Below, in pieces: positions 24,538-35,451 of a stretch of DNA of 64,000 nucleotides (positions are counted from its first letter, which is position 1; every line of letters begins with the position of its first letter). Origin of the DNA: Taxawa tesnikishii (nom. ined.) (lineage: Eukaryota > Ascomycota > Dothideomycetes > Dothideales); NCBI GenBank assembly GCA_030247885.1, contig JAPDRO010000002.1, positions 1,302,001 to 1,366,000 on the forward strand, written 5' to 3'. The translations under genes and the position numbers were made by a program. A model generated the notes under the pieces. That model did not search any database, was not told where the DNA came from, and was given only the letters and a program-made list of their open reading frames with translations.

Positions 24538-27001
24538 ATGGATCCGTTGAACCAGAAGTCAGACAATTCTGTTCTCGGTCACCCAGCAGACAATGCCGTT
24601 CCAAACGATGGCACTGGTACGGTCGCTTGTCTTGTTTGTGGCGTCTGATGCTGATCGCAATGCCTAGGTGTCATCCAGCTCGACCCGTACCTATCTCCTT
24701 TCAAGGATGCCCTGAGACACCGGTACAGCATGGCCCAGAACTGGATCAAGAAGATTAATGACACGGAAGGTGGCCTGGAGAAGTTCAGCAGAGTCAGTGC
24801 CTCCTATCAGGCTTATCTCTCTTTGGCTTACAAGGGCGACAACAGGGCTTTGAGAAATTCGGCTTCAACGTACGGGACAATGGAGATATTGTTTACAGAG
24901 AGTGGGCTCGAACGCGCTGCGCGCCTACCTGATCGGCGATTTCAGTACGTCCTCGATAACCTGCATGGCATGGTAACGGCTGACCCGACGCAGACGACTG
25001 GAACCGGGATTCTCACCCAATGAAGAAGGACGACTTTGGTGTCTGGGAAATCGTGCTGCCGCCTCAGAATGGCCAGCCTGCAATCCCTCACGACTCGAAA
25101 ATCAAGGTACACCAGACGAAGACGAGCTGGAACCTCAGCTGACCGCACACCACCAGATCTCTCTTGTAGTTCCCAACGACCATGCTAGACAGGAGCGTCT
25201 TCCAGCGTGGATCACTCGCGTTACGCAAGATCTCTCAGTATCTCCAGTCTACGATGCTCGCTTCTGGAACCCCCTAAGGACCAGCGTTACGTCTTCAAGA
25301 ACGCCAGACCGCCCAAGCCCGCGAGCGCACGCATCTACGAGGCGCACGTGGGTATCTCCTCGCCAGACCCGAAGGTGACGACCTACAAAGAGTTCACGGC
25401 GAACGTTCTGCCTCGCATCAAGGCGCTGGGCTACAACGTCATTCAGTTGATGGCCATTATGGAGCATGCATACTACGCCAGCTTCGGGTACCAGATCAAC
25501 AGTTTCTTTGCAGCAAGCAGCAGATACGGTTTCCCGGACGATTTGAAAGAGTTGATTGATACCGCACATGGCATGGGGATCACCGTTCTGCTGGACGTGG
25601 TGCACAGTCACGCGTCGAAGAACGTGTTGGACGGGTTGAACATGTTCGACAACAGTGATCACCTGTACTTCCATGAGGGCGCCAGGGGCAGGCACGAGCT
25701 TTGGGACAGCAGGCTGTTCAACTACGGCAGCCACGAAGTCTTGCGCTTCTTGCTCAGCAATCTGCGTTTCTGGATGGATGAGTACCAGTTTGACGGTTTC
25801 CGCTTCGACGGCGTGACCAGCATGATGTACACTCACCACGGTATTGGAACGTAGGTTACAGGAATGCCTTTTTCTGCAAATATTCGCTAACCTTCAGCAG
25901 CGGATTTTCTGGTGGATACCACGAGTACTTCGGACCTGGTGTCGACGAGGAGGGCGTGGTTTACCTCATGCTTGCCAACGACATGCTGCACCAGCTCTAC
26001 CCCGACTGCATCACCATCGCGGAGGATGTTTCCGGCATGCCCGCTCTCTGCATCTCGCTTTCCCTTGGTGGAATCGGATTCGACTACCGACTTGCAATGG
26101 CTGTTCCTGACCTCTACATCAAGTGGTTGAAGGAGAAGCAGGATATCGATTGGGACATGGGCAACCTGGTCTTCACCCTGACTAACAGGCGACACGGCGA
26201 GAAGACTATTGCCTACGCAGAGAGTCACGATCAAGCGTACGTTACCTATTACTGCGCAGTCTTCATTGGATGCTGACAGTACTTCACAGACTGGTAGGAG
26301 ACAAGTCTCTGCTCATGTGGCTTGTCGATGCTGAGCTTTACACCAACATGTCGACGCTCTCCCCATTCACACCAGTCATTGAGCGTGGCCTGGCCCTGCA
26401 CAAGATGATCCGACTGGTCACCCACGGTCTGGGAGGAGAGGGCTACCTCAACTTCGAAGGTAACGAGTTCGGTCACCCAGAATGGCTCGACTTTCCGCGT
26501 GCAGGCAACGACAACAGCTTCCACTACGCCAGGCGGCAATTCAACCTGGTTGATGACCACATCCTGCGGTACCGCTTCCTCAACGACTTTGACTCGAAGA
26601 TGCAGTGGACAGAGGAGAAGTATGGCTGGTTACACAGTCCACAGGCGTACGTCTCGCTCAAGCATGAGGGCGACAAGGTCCTCGCCTTCGAGCGCGCAGG
26701 TCTGCTCTGGATCTTCAACTTCCACCCAAGCAACAGTTTCACCGACTATAGAGTTGGTGTCGAGCAGGAAGGTACTTACCGAATCGTCGTTAACAGCGAT
26801 AGCCCGCAGTTTGGTGGTTTGGGACGTATTGCCGAGGATACGAGGTTCTTCACCACGCCGTTCGGATGGAACGGTAGGAAGAACTTCCTGCAGGTGTATA
26901 TCCCAACAAGGACCGCTATCGTAAGTACATCGTCTGCTTGAGACCTAATCAAAGTGTGACTGACATGATGATAGGTTCTTGCGCTGGAGAGTACGCTATA
27001 A
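24538..27001 (+). CDS. gbe1: 1,4-alpha-glucan (glycogen) branching enzyme, GH13
   Basis: Makes alpha-1,6 branches in glycogen. Eight exons: 24538-24616, 24668-24792, 24846-24944, 24994-25106, 25157-25850, 25901-26236, 26290-26920 and 26975-27001, with seven introns of 49-54 bp. The order is N-terminal CBM48-like part (WAPNA, GDF), then GH13 barrel, then C-terminal beta domain. Catalytic residues are visible: nucleophile Asp in [13 protein letters not shown], acid/base Glu in ITIAEDVSG, and the third Asp in AESHDQALVGDK. The frame breaks twice. One C is missing at 24909 inside the conserved [15 protein letters not shown] segment. One C is missing from the run 25270-25274 in ARFWNPPKDQRY. With both restored the protein is 701 aa, the family's usual length. 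Confidence 0.96.
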
Positions 27002-27637
27002 ATTGAATGAATGTGCTTTGTCAAATACCCCGATATACGGAAAGGGAAGAATACGAAGGAAACGAAAAGAATGATTGACAAATAGATTTTTCGGATTAGT
27101 CGGCTTTCTCACGAGAGACATGACGAGCGTTTTCACAGATGTAATCATAGCAAGAAACTTAGCGTTTTCTTTCCAATCGGATTCGTCACAGCAATCGCTG
27201 CGTGCGCGCAGAGCCCCTTGCCGCGGTTCATCAGGAGTGTTCAGCAGCTGATTACGCCGCGGACGGTACACATAGAGAACATCCCTCTTGAAGACGCTTG
27301 CCTCTGCCAGCATTGTGTGATCTCTGGTCGCACATGTACAAAAAGCCTAGGTAGACCTAATAACATACTAAAACCTGTGTGCTCGGCCACCAAACACAAT
27401 CTCAGATCCTCACCGACATGTTTGCGCCTAGTAGGCATGATGAAGACACGCTGGCACTGGCACCTTCCGTTGCTGACAACACGAAGGAGCAAACCGGCTG
27501 CTGGAATTGGATAAAATGACATCTCCATCTACTCTATTCACTTCTTAGAGCAGCGCCAGCATTGGCAGCACAGTACCCTTCATTATTCAACCTATTGTTT
27601 CTCTTCTTCAGAGAGACAGACGCTTTGACCACCAGCC
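27002..27637. other. Intergenic region after the branching enzyme gene
   Basis: 636 bp holding the 3' region of the branching enzyme gene and the promoter of the next small gene. Nothing else is seen. Confidence 0.5.
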
Positions 27638-28263
27638 ATGAGCTCTCAATCCGTTCAAGACATGATAGATTGTTCTGAAGCATCTGACGATGGGTCCAGC
27701 ACATGCTCCAACGAAGTAGGCCGATACTGGCGCAGAAACGAATGTTTGCCAGATGAGGCAGACCTCGGTTGCACCTCAACAATCGAATACTTCCAGACCC
27801 TCGCCGCAGCCGTCGACGAATACCGCGAAAACGACGCAGACTACCTGATCGACGCCATGGCCTCCGCCTGGTCCCGAGCCAAATCCCTGCTCTCTCTCCG
27901 CGACATGCTGGAAATCTACGCCGGTGCGGCATTCCCCAACCACCCATCCGTAACGATTTCCAGGACGCGATTGAGGACTCGATTGGGGAGCGGATCGAGG
28001 ATGAGGGAATCTCTGAGGAAGATTTCGAACTCTATGTCGACATTGACATTCCGGATCAGTTGAGGTGGGTCGTTGCGAGTCGCTGGCCGGATGCTTGGGG
28101 TCACTCCCTTGAGTGTGGAGAGGCTGAGTGTGAGTGGTGTGCTGAGGGTCCGGATGGAATTACGCACCCGTCCAAGAACGGGGTCGTGATGGGCTTTGTG
28201 AGGAATCATGCGCTCGCGGATCGGGACGCCGAGACGACGGATGTAGGAGTCGACGTTGGGTAG
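27638..28263 (+). CDS. Small acidic protein of unknown function
   Basis: About 208 aa, not recognised. The N-terminal half is predicted helical (TIEYFQTLAAAVDEYREND, then MASAWSRAKSLLSLRDMLEIY). The C-terminal half is rich in Asp, Glu and Trp and has a CGEAECEWC cluster that could bind a metal. The frame shifts once, at the C run 27943-27945: adding one C gives a continuous FPNHPIRNDFQDAIEDSI. Coding is supported by the long, compositionally uniform frame on both sides of that site and by the good ATG context, not by homology. No intron is needed. Confidence 0.6.
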
Positions 28264-28715
28264 TCTGTATCGGAAGCGACCGTGACTGTAATACTACACC
28301 AGATTGCATTGTTGGGGTTGGAGTAGACGGGACGCCATGCACACGATTGATCGACGACATTTATGCGAGCAAGCGCGCAAATTGTAGTTGCAGTTCCAAG
28401 CATCCTGCTCCATATTCCGGAACATCTTCCAAAGGCGTGAACCGCGTGGCCTCATATGGAACACATCTACAATGATGATGAGTTACTACTGCAAGTCGTA
28501 GTCGTCTCTGCGCAAGTTCTCATTCTGCTTAACTGTTAGATCACCTTAGATCACCTTCAACCTGAAAGACGCTCTTCAGCCTGGTGGTGATACAGGAAAA
28601 TTAATCCAAAGATTGACGATACGAAAAAGGGTGCTGTAGTTCTGTTGCCGCTCTATAAATTGCTTCGATGCACCTATTGCTTGGGAGCCTGAGTACAACC
28701 ATCGTAAACGTGCCC
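28264..28715. other. Short intergenic region between convergent genes
   Basis: 452 bp between the small acidic gene and the FAD monooxygenase stop. It contains two adjacent copies of TTAGATCACCTT near 28540-28560. No gene is supported. Confidence 0.5.
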
Positions 28716-30600
28716 TCATGAAACAGCAACCAAGATACGTCGAAAGTAATTTTCTATCTCTTTCAGTGGGCACTCATCAAGACGGGTCATCGTGCCTATC
28801 CAGCCATCCGGTCTCACAATCACCACAGCTCCTTTCTCAACGTCGACACCGTAGCGCTCGTGGACGGTCTGATCTCTGTCGTAGAAAACTCGTCCCATCG
28901 GCTCGATGCCCAGGAGTTCGTACGCTGATGGACCAGCTGTTGCCGGTATTGTTCGCCAGGATATGGGTGCTACAACAGCATCTTAACGCAGCACTTGACT
29001 AGCAACGCGATTCTCTTACCGTTTCCACTGATTGCCAAAGGAGAATGCCGCAGCCTCTTCTCGAAATCCACCAAGTACGGTCTGGTATGGCTCAGGTTTC
29101 CGGCAAGGAGCATGACGTAAAATCTCGCATCATTGGGTGTCTGCTTGATTAGACGAGTGATCTCAAATGTTCCAGGTTTTTGTATCGAAACATCCGGCGC
29201 GCGCTTTCCTGGGCGGACTGCCTGCAGACCTTCACTGCAAGCAAATGAGCCCATCACACTCAACGGGTTGTCTGCTTTCAACTCGTAGAATATGCCCAAG
29301 CCGCTGCTGAATGTGGCAGCCTCTTTCATGACATGACCCAGAACCTCATTTGGATCAGCCGTCTTGTCTCCCAGCCAACCTTCCGGTAACTGCATGGTCA
29401 TCAACCTTGCAATATCTTTGTCGTAATTGATAAGCTTTTCGACGTTCGGAAGCCTCTCTTTCTCGTATGTGTCAAGGATCTCCGATTTCGCAATCCCTTT
29501 CAAAACCAGGGCTAGTTTCCAGGCCAGGTTGACCGAGTCGTGCAGGCCAGTATTCATGCCCTGCGCAGCTCCGCTCGAATGAGTATGGCAAGCATCTCCG
29601 GCAAGAAAGACGCAACCTTCGCGGAAAAAGTGTTCAGCTACTCTCTGCCCCACGGAGTAGATGGTCCACCAATCCACTTGATCAAAGCTGAGCTCGAATG
29701 GTTTAACAGCAGCTATTGCCTCCTTGATGGCGGCTGCTTTGTCAAAAATCTCGTACGCCTTCGCACGCTCCGCGGTAAAAGCATATCCGATACGTGTGGA
29801 CCCTCTGTCTAAGGCCACCCACAGCACGTTTCCATGAGTGGGGCTCTCAATCGCGCAGTATGTCCGTGGCTTTGGCATGTTTGTCTTGACAACGCCATCT
29901 ATCCGAACCCACCGGCTCTCACTTGTAGACTCGAGAAACGGAATTGACATTTGGCGACGTACTGTAGAGCGACCGCCATCGCACCCGATGAGATACTTAC
30001 ACTTGATCTTGGATTCCGCGCCTGTTTTGCCGTCAGTCACGGTAGCTGTGACCTTGTAGTCATTCTGCGGCACAACCGAATCGATGTATATCGAAGTCAG
30101 AGAGACTGGAGCCTCGACAGCGACGCCATGTTTACGGAGTGCTTGACGAAAGATGTCCTCTTGATACTTCTGTCGCAGGACAAGGGCAAAGTCCCAGGCG
30201 GTATCTTTCATGTTCTCCATGAAGTGCCAGCCGCGGCCGTCATGGACTTCGTTTCCTTGCGGGTCGTAACTGGCGGTTTCCCGGCAGGCGAAGCATTGCT
30301 GGGCCAGTTCGTCCGCAAGGCCAAGCTGGTCGAGCATCTCCGAAGAGCGTGGATACAGCGTGATGGCACGGCCATATTCGTCCTGCGCAGATTTGGGTTG
30401 TTTCTCAATGATCGCCACAGAGATGCCAAAGCGAGCGAGTTGGTAGCCTGTGATTAGACCTGGACAACGTTGGCAATGCTCTTGTTGCTCAGTGCTTTTG
30501 TAGGAAAATGGCTCTAATTCGACCATTATGAAGAATAAGAAATTGCATTACCGACTGGTCCACCGCCTACAACGAGCGTGTCTACGTGCCTCACGTCCAT
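28716..30600 (-). CDS. FAD-dependent aromatic monooxygenase (phenol 2-monooxygenase-like)
   Basis: Flavoprotein hydroxylase of the PHBH fold that probably hydroxylates a small aromatic or heteroaromatic acid with NAD(P)H and O2. Exons 30552-30600, 29020-30459 and 28716-28969, with introns of 92 and 50 bp, give 580 aa with no frame break. The dinucleotide-binding VVGGGPVG is formed across intron 1. The DGGRSTVRR segment and the second FAD motif CVFLAGDACHTHSSGAAQG are intact. The C-terminal 150 residues match the thioredoxin-like dimerisation domain of the phenol hydroxylase branch (FYVMLLAGNL, later YGVDVEKGAVVIVRPDGWIG). It is divergent from the dihydropyrimidinase gene, with 579 bp between starts, which suggests shared control. 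The substrate cannot be told from sequence. Confidence 0.93.
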
Positions 30601-31179
30601 ATTGCTGGTCAGATAATGATGTTTTTCGTGAGAAAGTACGAAGAAGCTTTGTTGTGTTCGTACAAGCGAACAACTGGAGTGCACATGGCTTGCTAAGCCT
30701 TTGTGTAATCGCATAAGCATGCTCAGTCACGGCCTTGAATCAGGCACGACATGCAAGCGATCAACTGATAAGCATAGGTGGCGGTCCTGCTGCAAGACAC
30801 CGACCGGCAGAAGACGCGTTGTGTATCGCACATCATTCCGTGGACAGCCGAAGAAAACGGGTGGTGCGTCGTCGCTACCTCCATCACCTATCAGTTGAAG
30901 GTTGAGCATGTGCAGTGGTTTGTAGACGCCGCTGCTGACAGGTTGCAAAGGTGGCGTGAGAGTTGAGTGCAGCGCGGTCCTCTGCCCGCCGAGCGTGTGA
31001 GGCCTCCGCGCGATAAGATAAGAAGGTGAGATAGGGCAAGAAGAAGAACGACCTTCCTCCTCAAGCTCGGGAGGAGAGACCGTCAATCGGCATTGCATAA
31101 GTCTATACATCTCTCTTCAATATGGCTGTTGTTCTCCTGGATCACTCGCCCGTGCTGTATTGCCAGCGACACCTCAGCG
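30601..31179. promoter_or_regulatory. Divergent promoter region, FAD monooxygenase / dihydropyrimidinase
   Basis: 579 bp between two divergent starts, a layout typical of co-regulated fungal pathway genes. It contains one CGG-N11-CCG element, listed separately. An in-frame ATG at 31093 would move the dihydropyrimidinase start into this region. Confidence 0.5.
30975..30991. promoter_or_regulatory. CGG-N11-CCG inverted triplet (possible Zn2Cys6 dimer site)
   Basis: The spacing equals that of Gal4-type sites. It lies about 190 bp before the dihydropyrimidinase ATG. A chance match is quite possible in DNA of this GC content. Confidence 0.25.
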
Positions 31180-32801
31180 ATGTCCGCAGCAACTACCACC
31201 AGTGCAAGCGCTGAGTACGACCTCATCATCAAGAATGCTGTAGTTGTTACGGACGAAGACATCGGGGAGCTCGATATAGCGATCAAGGGAGAGAAGATTG
31301 CACATTTAACTCCACGAGGGGGTTTGACCGATGCTACAGCAGCCCGAGTCATCGATGCTCAAGGTGGCTATGTTACAGTAGGCCTGTAAAACATCCAAAA
31401 GGAATTCTCTGGTCCTGACTGTGGCACAGCCTGGAGGCGTTGACGCACACGTACATCTCGAAGAGCCTCCGTTATTCGGCAAGGGGTCCAGTGCAGACAG
31501 TTATGAAACCGGTAGCAGGTCCGCGGTATGTGGAGGGACAACCACGTTCATCTCCTTCGCCCCTCAAACAAAGAATGAGGACACGTTACTGGACACGTTA
31601 AAGACCACTCATGCCAAAGCAGAGGGAAAGTGTTACGCAGACTATTCGTTCCACTTGATCGTGGCGAACCCCTCGCCCAACGTTCTGTCAGAGCTTCCTC
31701 TCTTACGCAAGGCTGGCGTCTCAAGCCTAAAGATCTATATGACCTACGCGGCATTGAAGCTGGACGACGGTCAAATCCTCGACGTCCTCCTCGAAGCGCG
31801 GAAGCACAAAATCACCACCATGATCCATGCCGAGAATGGTGAAGTGATTGATTGGATGACGAAGCAGCTTGAGCAACGCAAGATGTTCGCGCCTAAATAC
31901 CATGCTACATCTCATCCTCCCGTGGCAGAGTTCGAAGCCACCTACCGCGCAATTTGTCTCAGCGAGTTTTTGGATACACCTATCCTGATCGTGCACGTCA
32001 GCAGCCCAGTCGCTGCTCGTCACATCCGGCTTGCCCAGGAGAGAGGGCTTCCCGTATACGCCGAGACATGCCCCCAATATCTCTTTTGACGCGTGCGGAC
32101 CTGGACAAGCCCGGTTTCGAAGGTGCGAAATGCGTATGCTCACCGCCGCCCCGTGAAGGTCCGGAAGACCACGAAGCGATCTGGAAGGGTTTGGAAGACG
32201 GCACGTTTACCGTGCTCAGCTCGGACCATTGTCCGTTTCTGTATGATGACGCGACAACTGGGAAGAAGACTTGCATCACGCCCGAGTATCCTGTTGGGCA
32301 TTTCAAATACGTACCAAACGGATGTGAGTATGACGATCACTGCACGACAGGGTAGGACACGAGGAGAAGGTTTGCTCACGATCCGAAGGTCCCGGTATTG
32401 AGACGCGCCTTAGCCTCGCCATGAGTGAAGCCAGACTTGAGCTCAAGAAATTCGTCGAGGTAACAAGCACAAATGCAGCCAAGTTGTATGGCTTGTATCC
32501 TCGAAAGGGCGCGTTCATTCCAGGCATCAGTGACGCGGACCTGGTGATCTGGTACCCTGAAGGCGCAATGCCGGAATTCGAGCTGAAGAATGAAATGCTC
32601 CACCACAACGTCGACTACACGCCGTATGAAAGTCGCAGACTCAAGCAATGGCCGCGTTTCACGATCCTCAGAGGCACAGTGGCCTGGGATAGAGACGGCG
32701 GCGGCCTTGTCGGAGGACAAGGCGGTCGCTTCATCGAACGCGGTCTCAGCACTTTGAAAGGGAGCTTGAGTGAGGAGGAGTGGGATATCAGGGAATGGTG
32801 A
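31180..32801 (+). CDS. pyd2: Dihydropyrimidinase (hydantoinase family, Pyd2-like)
   Basis: Zinc amidohydrolase that opens the ring of dihydrouracil, dihydrothymine or other cyclic imides. Exons 31180-31377, 31430-32323 and 32389-32801, with introns of 52 and 65 bp. Metal ligands are visible: HVH in GGVDAHVHLEEP, the carbamylated Lys in SSLKIYMTY, His in MIHAENGE and VHVSSP, and Asp in SSDHCPF. The CSPPPR segment and SSDHC loop are those of the yeast-type Pyd2 rather than the bacterial hydantoinases. The frame breaks once, in the T run 32084-32087 right after CPQYL; one more T gives CPQYLFLTRADLDKPGFEG and 501 aa. I chose 31180 over an in-frame ATG at 31093 because the N-terminal extension is not typical of the family. 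Confidence 0.94.
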
Positions 32802-33074
32802 GCATAGACAGCTGTTTCCAATGTAAGCCGTCAGCGTATCCGTAATCGGCCTTAAATGTCTTTGTTCCTTCATCTCTCCTTATACTCTGATCCAACGGTA
32901 TCTCGATACTTGCCGCTTGCGGGACGCTTGGCTCAGATCGGGGCGCTCTCAACCTAGCTACACGTCTCGCGCTAACGACGCCCGAGAAACAAGCCGATTG
33001 ACTTTCGACTTTATACCAATGTCGATAACATTCAATGTTCGATTCAGATCGTTACTACATTACGGTATCCTATA

Positions 33075-34737
33075 TCACAAGTGGTACTCGAAGTCCAACG
33101 CCTTGTCGCCCGTCTTCACCCTCCTGTTGTCCACCTTCTCTCCGCTAGCGATTTTCTTCTTGTCTTCATTGCACTTCCTGATATACATATACTTTCCGAT
33201 AACGAGCAACTGAGCCAGACACAGCGCGCCCAATGAGAACGAGTTTCCCAGCACGTACGGTGAGGTCCGGTAGATTTGGCCCGCAACGATACCCGCCGTG
33301 TTTCCGATGGTCTGTTGCAAGCCAATGGCAGTAGCGCGTCTGTAGTGTGGTGCGACGTTGACGTTGAGCCAGGTCAGATTGAGGCCCGGTCCGTTGTAGA
33401 CGGCGATGGCGCACAGGAAGGTCGCAAAGAACTTGACTCCGTTGGAAGTTTTGCAGATGATTAGGATGTAGCCGATGATCCCGAAGACGTTGGCGAGCAG
33501 CACGAAAGGTCCGCGGATGGTCAGGCGGTCGGAGACGAAAGCGAAGGCGAGGAAGCAGAGACCGCCCAGGATATAAACGGGGATCGTAAGGTATTGCGAT
33601 TGGAGGCTGTTGTAGCCCATGCTTTTGATAATGCTGGGTAAGAAGGTGGAGAAGCCGTAGAGAAGGATGTCTTGCATGAATTGAATGGCGCCGCTTTCGC
33701 TTCCCGTTAAAAAGGCGGACAGAACGCTATTTTTGACGTTTAACTTACCTGAGGTAGACCTTCGGATCACGAAGTGCGTTCTTGACTTCCTCCCAGCTGA
33801 ACTCCTCACTGCCCATATAGGCTGCTCTCTGCTGCGCTCTGATCTTCATAAGATGCTTGTCTTCCGCGTTGAGGAAATATGCGTTCGATGGATCGTTAGG
33901 CAGGCCGAACCAGACTATGACGGCGACGACAATGGAGAAGATGCCCTCGATGATATAGACCCTACTAGAGTTAGCTTCCCAGATGCCATATTTCTAGGGA
34001 TATGCCACACACCATCGCCATCCAGCATAACCGGCGACACCATCCATCTGCAGGATTGCATACGCCAACAGCCCGCCAAAGGCGCCAGCAAGTGCAGTGC
34101 ACACAAATAGGTAAGACACGCGTTTCGCCTGCTCTTCGCGCTTATACACCATTGTTAGATATAAATTCAACGATGGGAAAAGACCACCTTCGCAGGCACC
34201 GAGGACAAGTCTTGCTGCGTACAATCCGCCAATGTTGTTGATGAAGCCAGAGAAGATGGTCGTGAGCGACCAGACAACGCAGAGCCCAGTGATTACAACG
34301 CGTGGCGTGAGTTTCTTAAGCAAGACGGCCCACGGCGTCTCGAAGGCGACATATGTGGCATAAAAATGGATACAGCCGTGGAAAACTGTTCGGTTGTGGC
34401 ACCGATGTCTTCAGGCATGCCTGCGACCTTCACATTGCCAATGTTCTGATTTTGTCAGCGGCTGATGGAGTTTGGGGAGAACGGTAATCAATGGTCTTAC
34501 AGCTCGGTCCAAGAAACAGCTGAGGTAGACCACCTAACCATAATGTTAACACAACAGCCCCCAGCAATGTTCTTTGTCGTGAGAGCTTACCATGATGACG
34601 GGGACAAAAGCCGCATCAAGCTTTGCCAACAGCTTGGTTTCTCTTGCTGAATCTAACATCTCCTCTCCGTTGTCCACATAAAGGCTTCCAGCCTGTTTCT
34701 CATCCGATGCCATGACCTTGTTCTCAACGTCCGCCAT
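33075..34737 (-). CDS. MFS transporter, Dal5/allantoate-nicotinate permease type
   Basis: Plasma-membrane anion:cation symporter-like permease for a small organic acid or ureide. Five exons: 34591-34737, 34501-34533, 34013-34445, 33749-33961 and 33075-33693, with four introns of 51-57 bp. Family signs: LDRANIGN after the first span, the GACEGGLFPSLNLYLTMVYKR segment at spans 4-5, the central loop, and LNLTWLNVNVAPHYRRATA in the second half. About 12 spans are expected. The frame breaks at the A run 34362-34366 (T run in the gene), inside the conserved VSIFYATYVAFE; one more T restores it and gives 481 aa. A further in-frame ATG at 34752 would add five residues. The gene is divergent from the Zn2Cys6 gene. 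Confidence 0.93.
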
Positions 34738-35451
34738 GATTGTAATGGTCACGATAGTCTCTTAACAGGGAAAGATGACGCCGTATGAGTGTGACAATAC
34801 TCATAGAAGATACAAGACGAGATTGTGGAAGAGTAGAGGGAAAGCTGACCTACATATAGCTGTTTAGGAAGTCTCCCACCCTTGCCTATCAGTGACCTAT
34901 GGCTGGACCGGACCAGTGGACGGATGAGCATCATCCTTGCAACAGCCGTAGCATTTGATTGATATCAGTGACAACGCGCTTGATCATTGCTGTTCACAGT
35001 TGCAGTGGCAGAAGCTTGGCATTGATCGGGGTGGCTTGCCGACAACGTCTGCAACCAAACAAGAAGGGTTTAGTGGGAGATAGGAATGGACCTCCGAATT
35101 ATAACGCAGGTGGCACGATCTAGCGTGTTGCCGAGCCGTCATGCCTGATCAGCGGTTAGCGCGTCTGGAGGTGGTGTCGGAGCTTGTACACCGAGGACTT
35201 TCCACTTGCACGACGGACCACTCCACTCGAAGGTGTGCGTTGTGTATGCTGTCGGCTGTTGCATTGCGTAGCAAGCTCGGGGGTATGCTTGATCGGAGCT
35301 GACATACTCGGTCACTGATGTGTCTACGACGCCCAGCGCAGCCGATCTTTTCCAAGCTGGCTTGAATTGCTGTATTGGGCATTCCTAAGTTATAAGGACG
35401 CGTGTGAGGATCAAACATGCTAAAGGGAAAGGAGAAGGGAAACCGAAAAGG
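34738..35451. promoter_or_regulatory. Divergent promoter region, permease / Zn2Cys6 regulator
   Basis: 714 bp between divergent starts. It carries a CGG-N10-CCG element, listed separately. Transporter and regulator sharing one promoter region is a common design of fungal catabolic clusters. Confidence 0.5.
35178..35193. promoter_or_regulatory. CGG-N10-CCG inverted triplet (possible Zn2Cys6 dimer site)
   Basis: Spacing as in Put3-type sites. It lies about 260 bp before the regulator start and 440 bp before the permease start. Chance occurrence cannot be excluded. Confidence 0.28.

Noticed and set aside
25249-25839. A 196-codon minus-strand frame inside the branching enzyme gene
   Set aside because: The opposite strand encodes conserved GH13 sequence with catalytic residues; the minus-strand frame has no domain.
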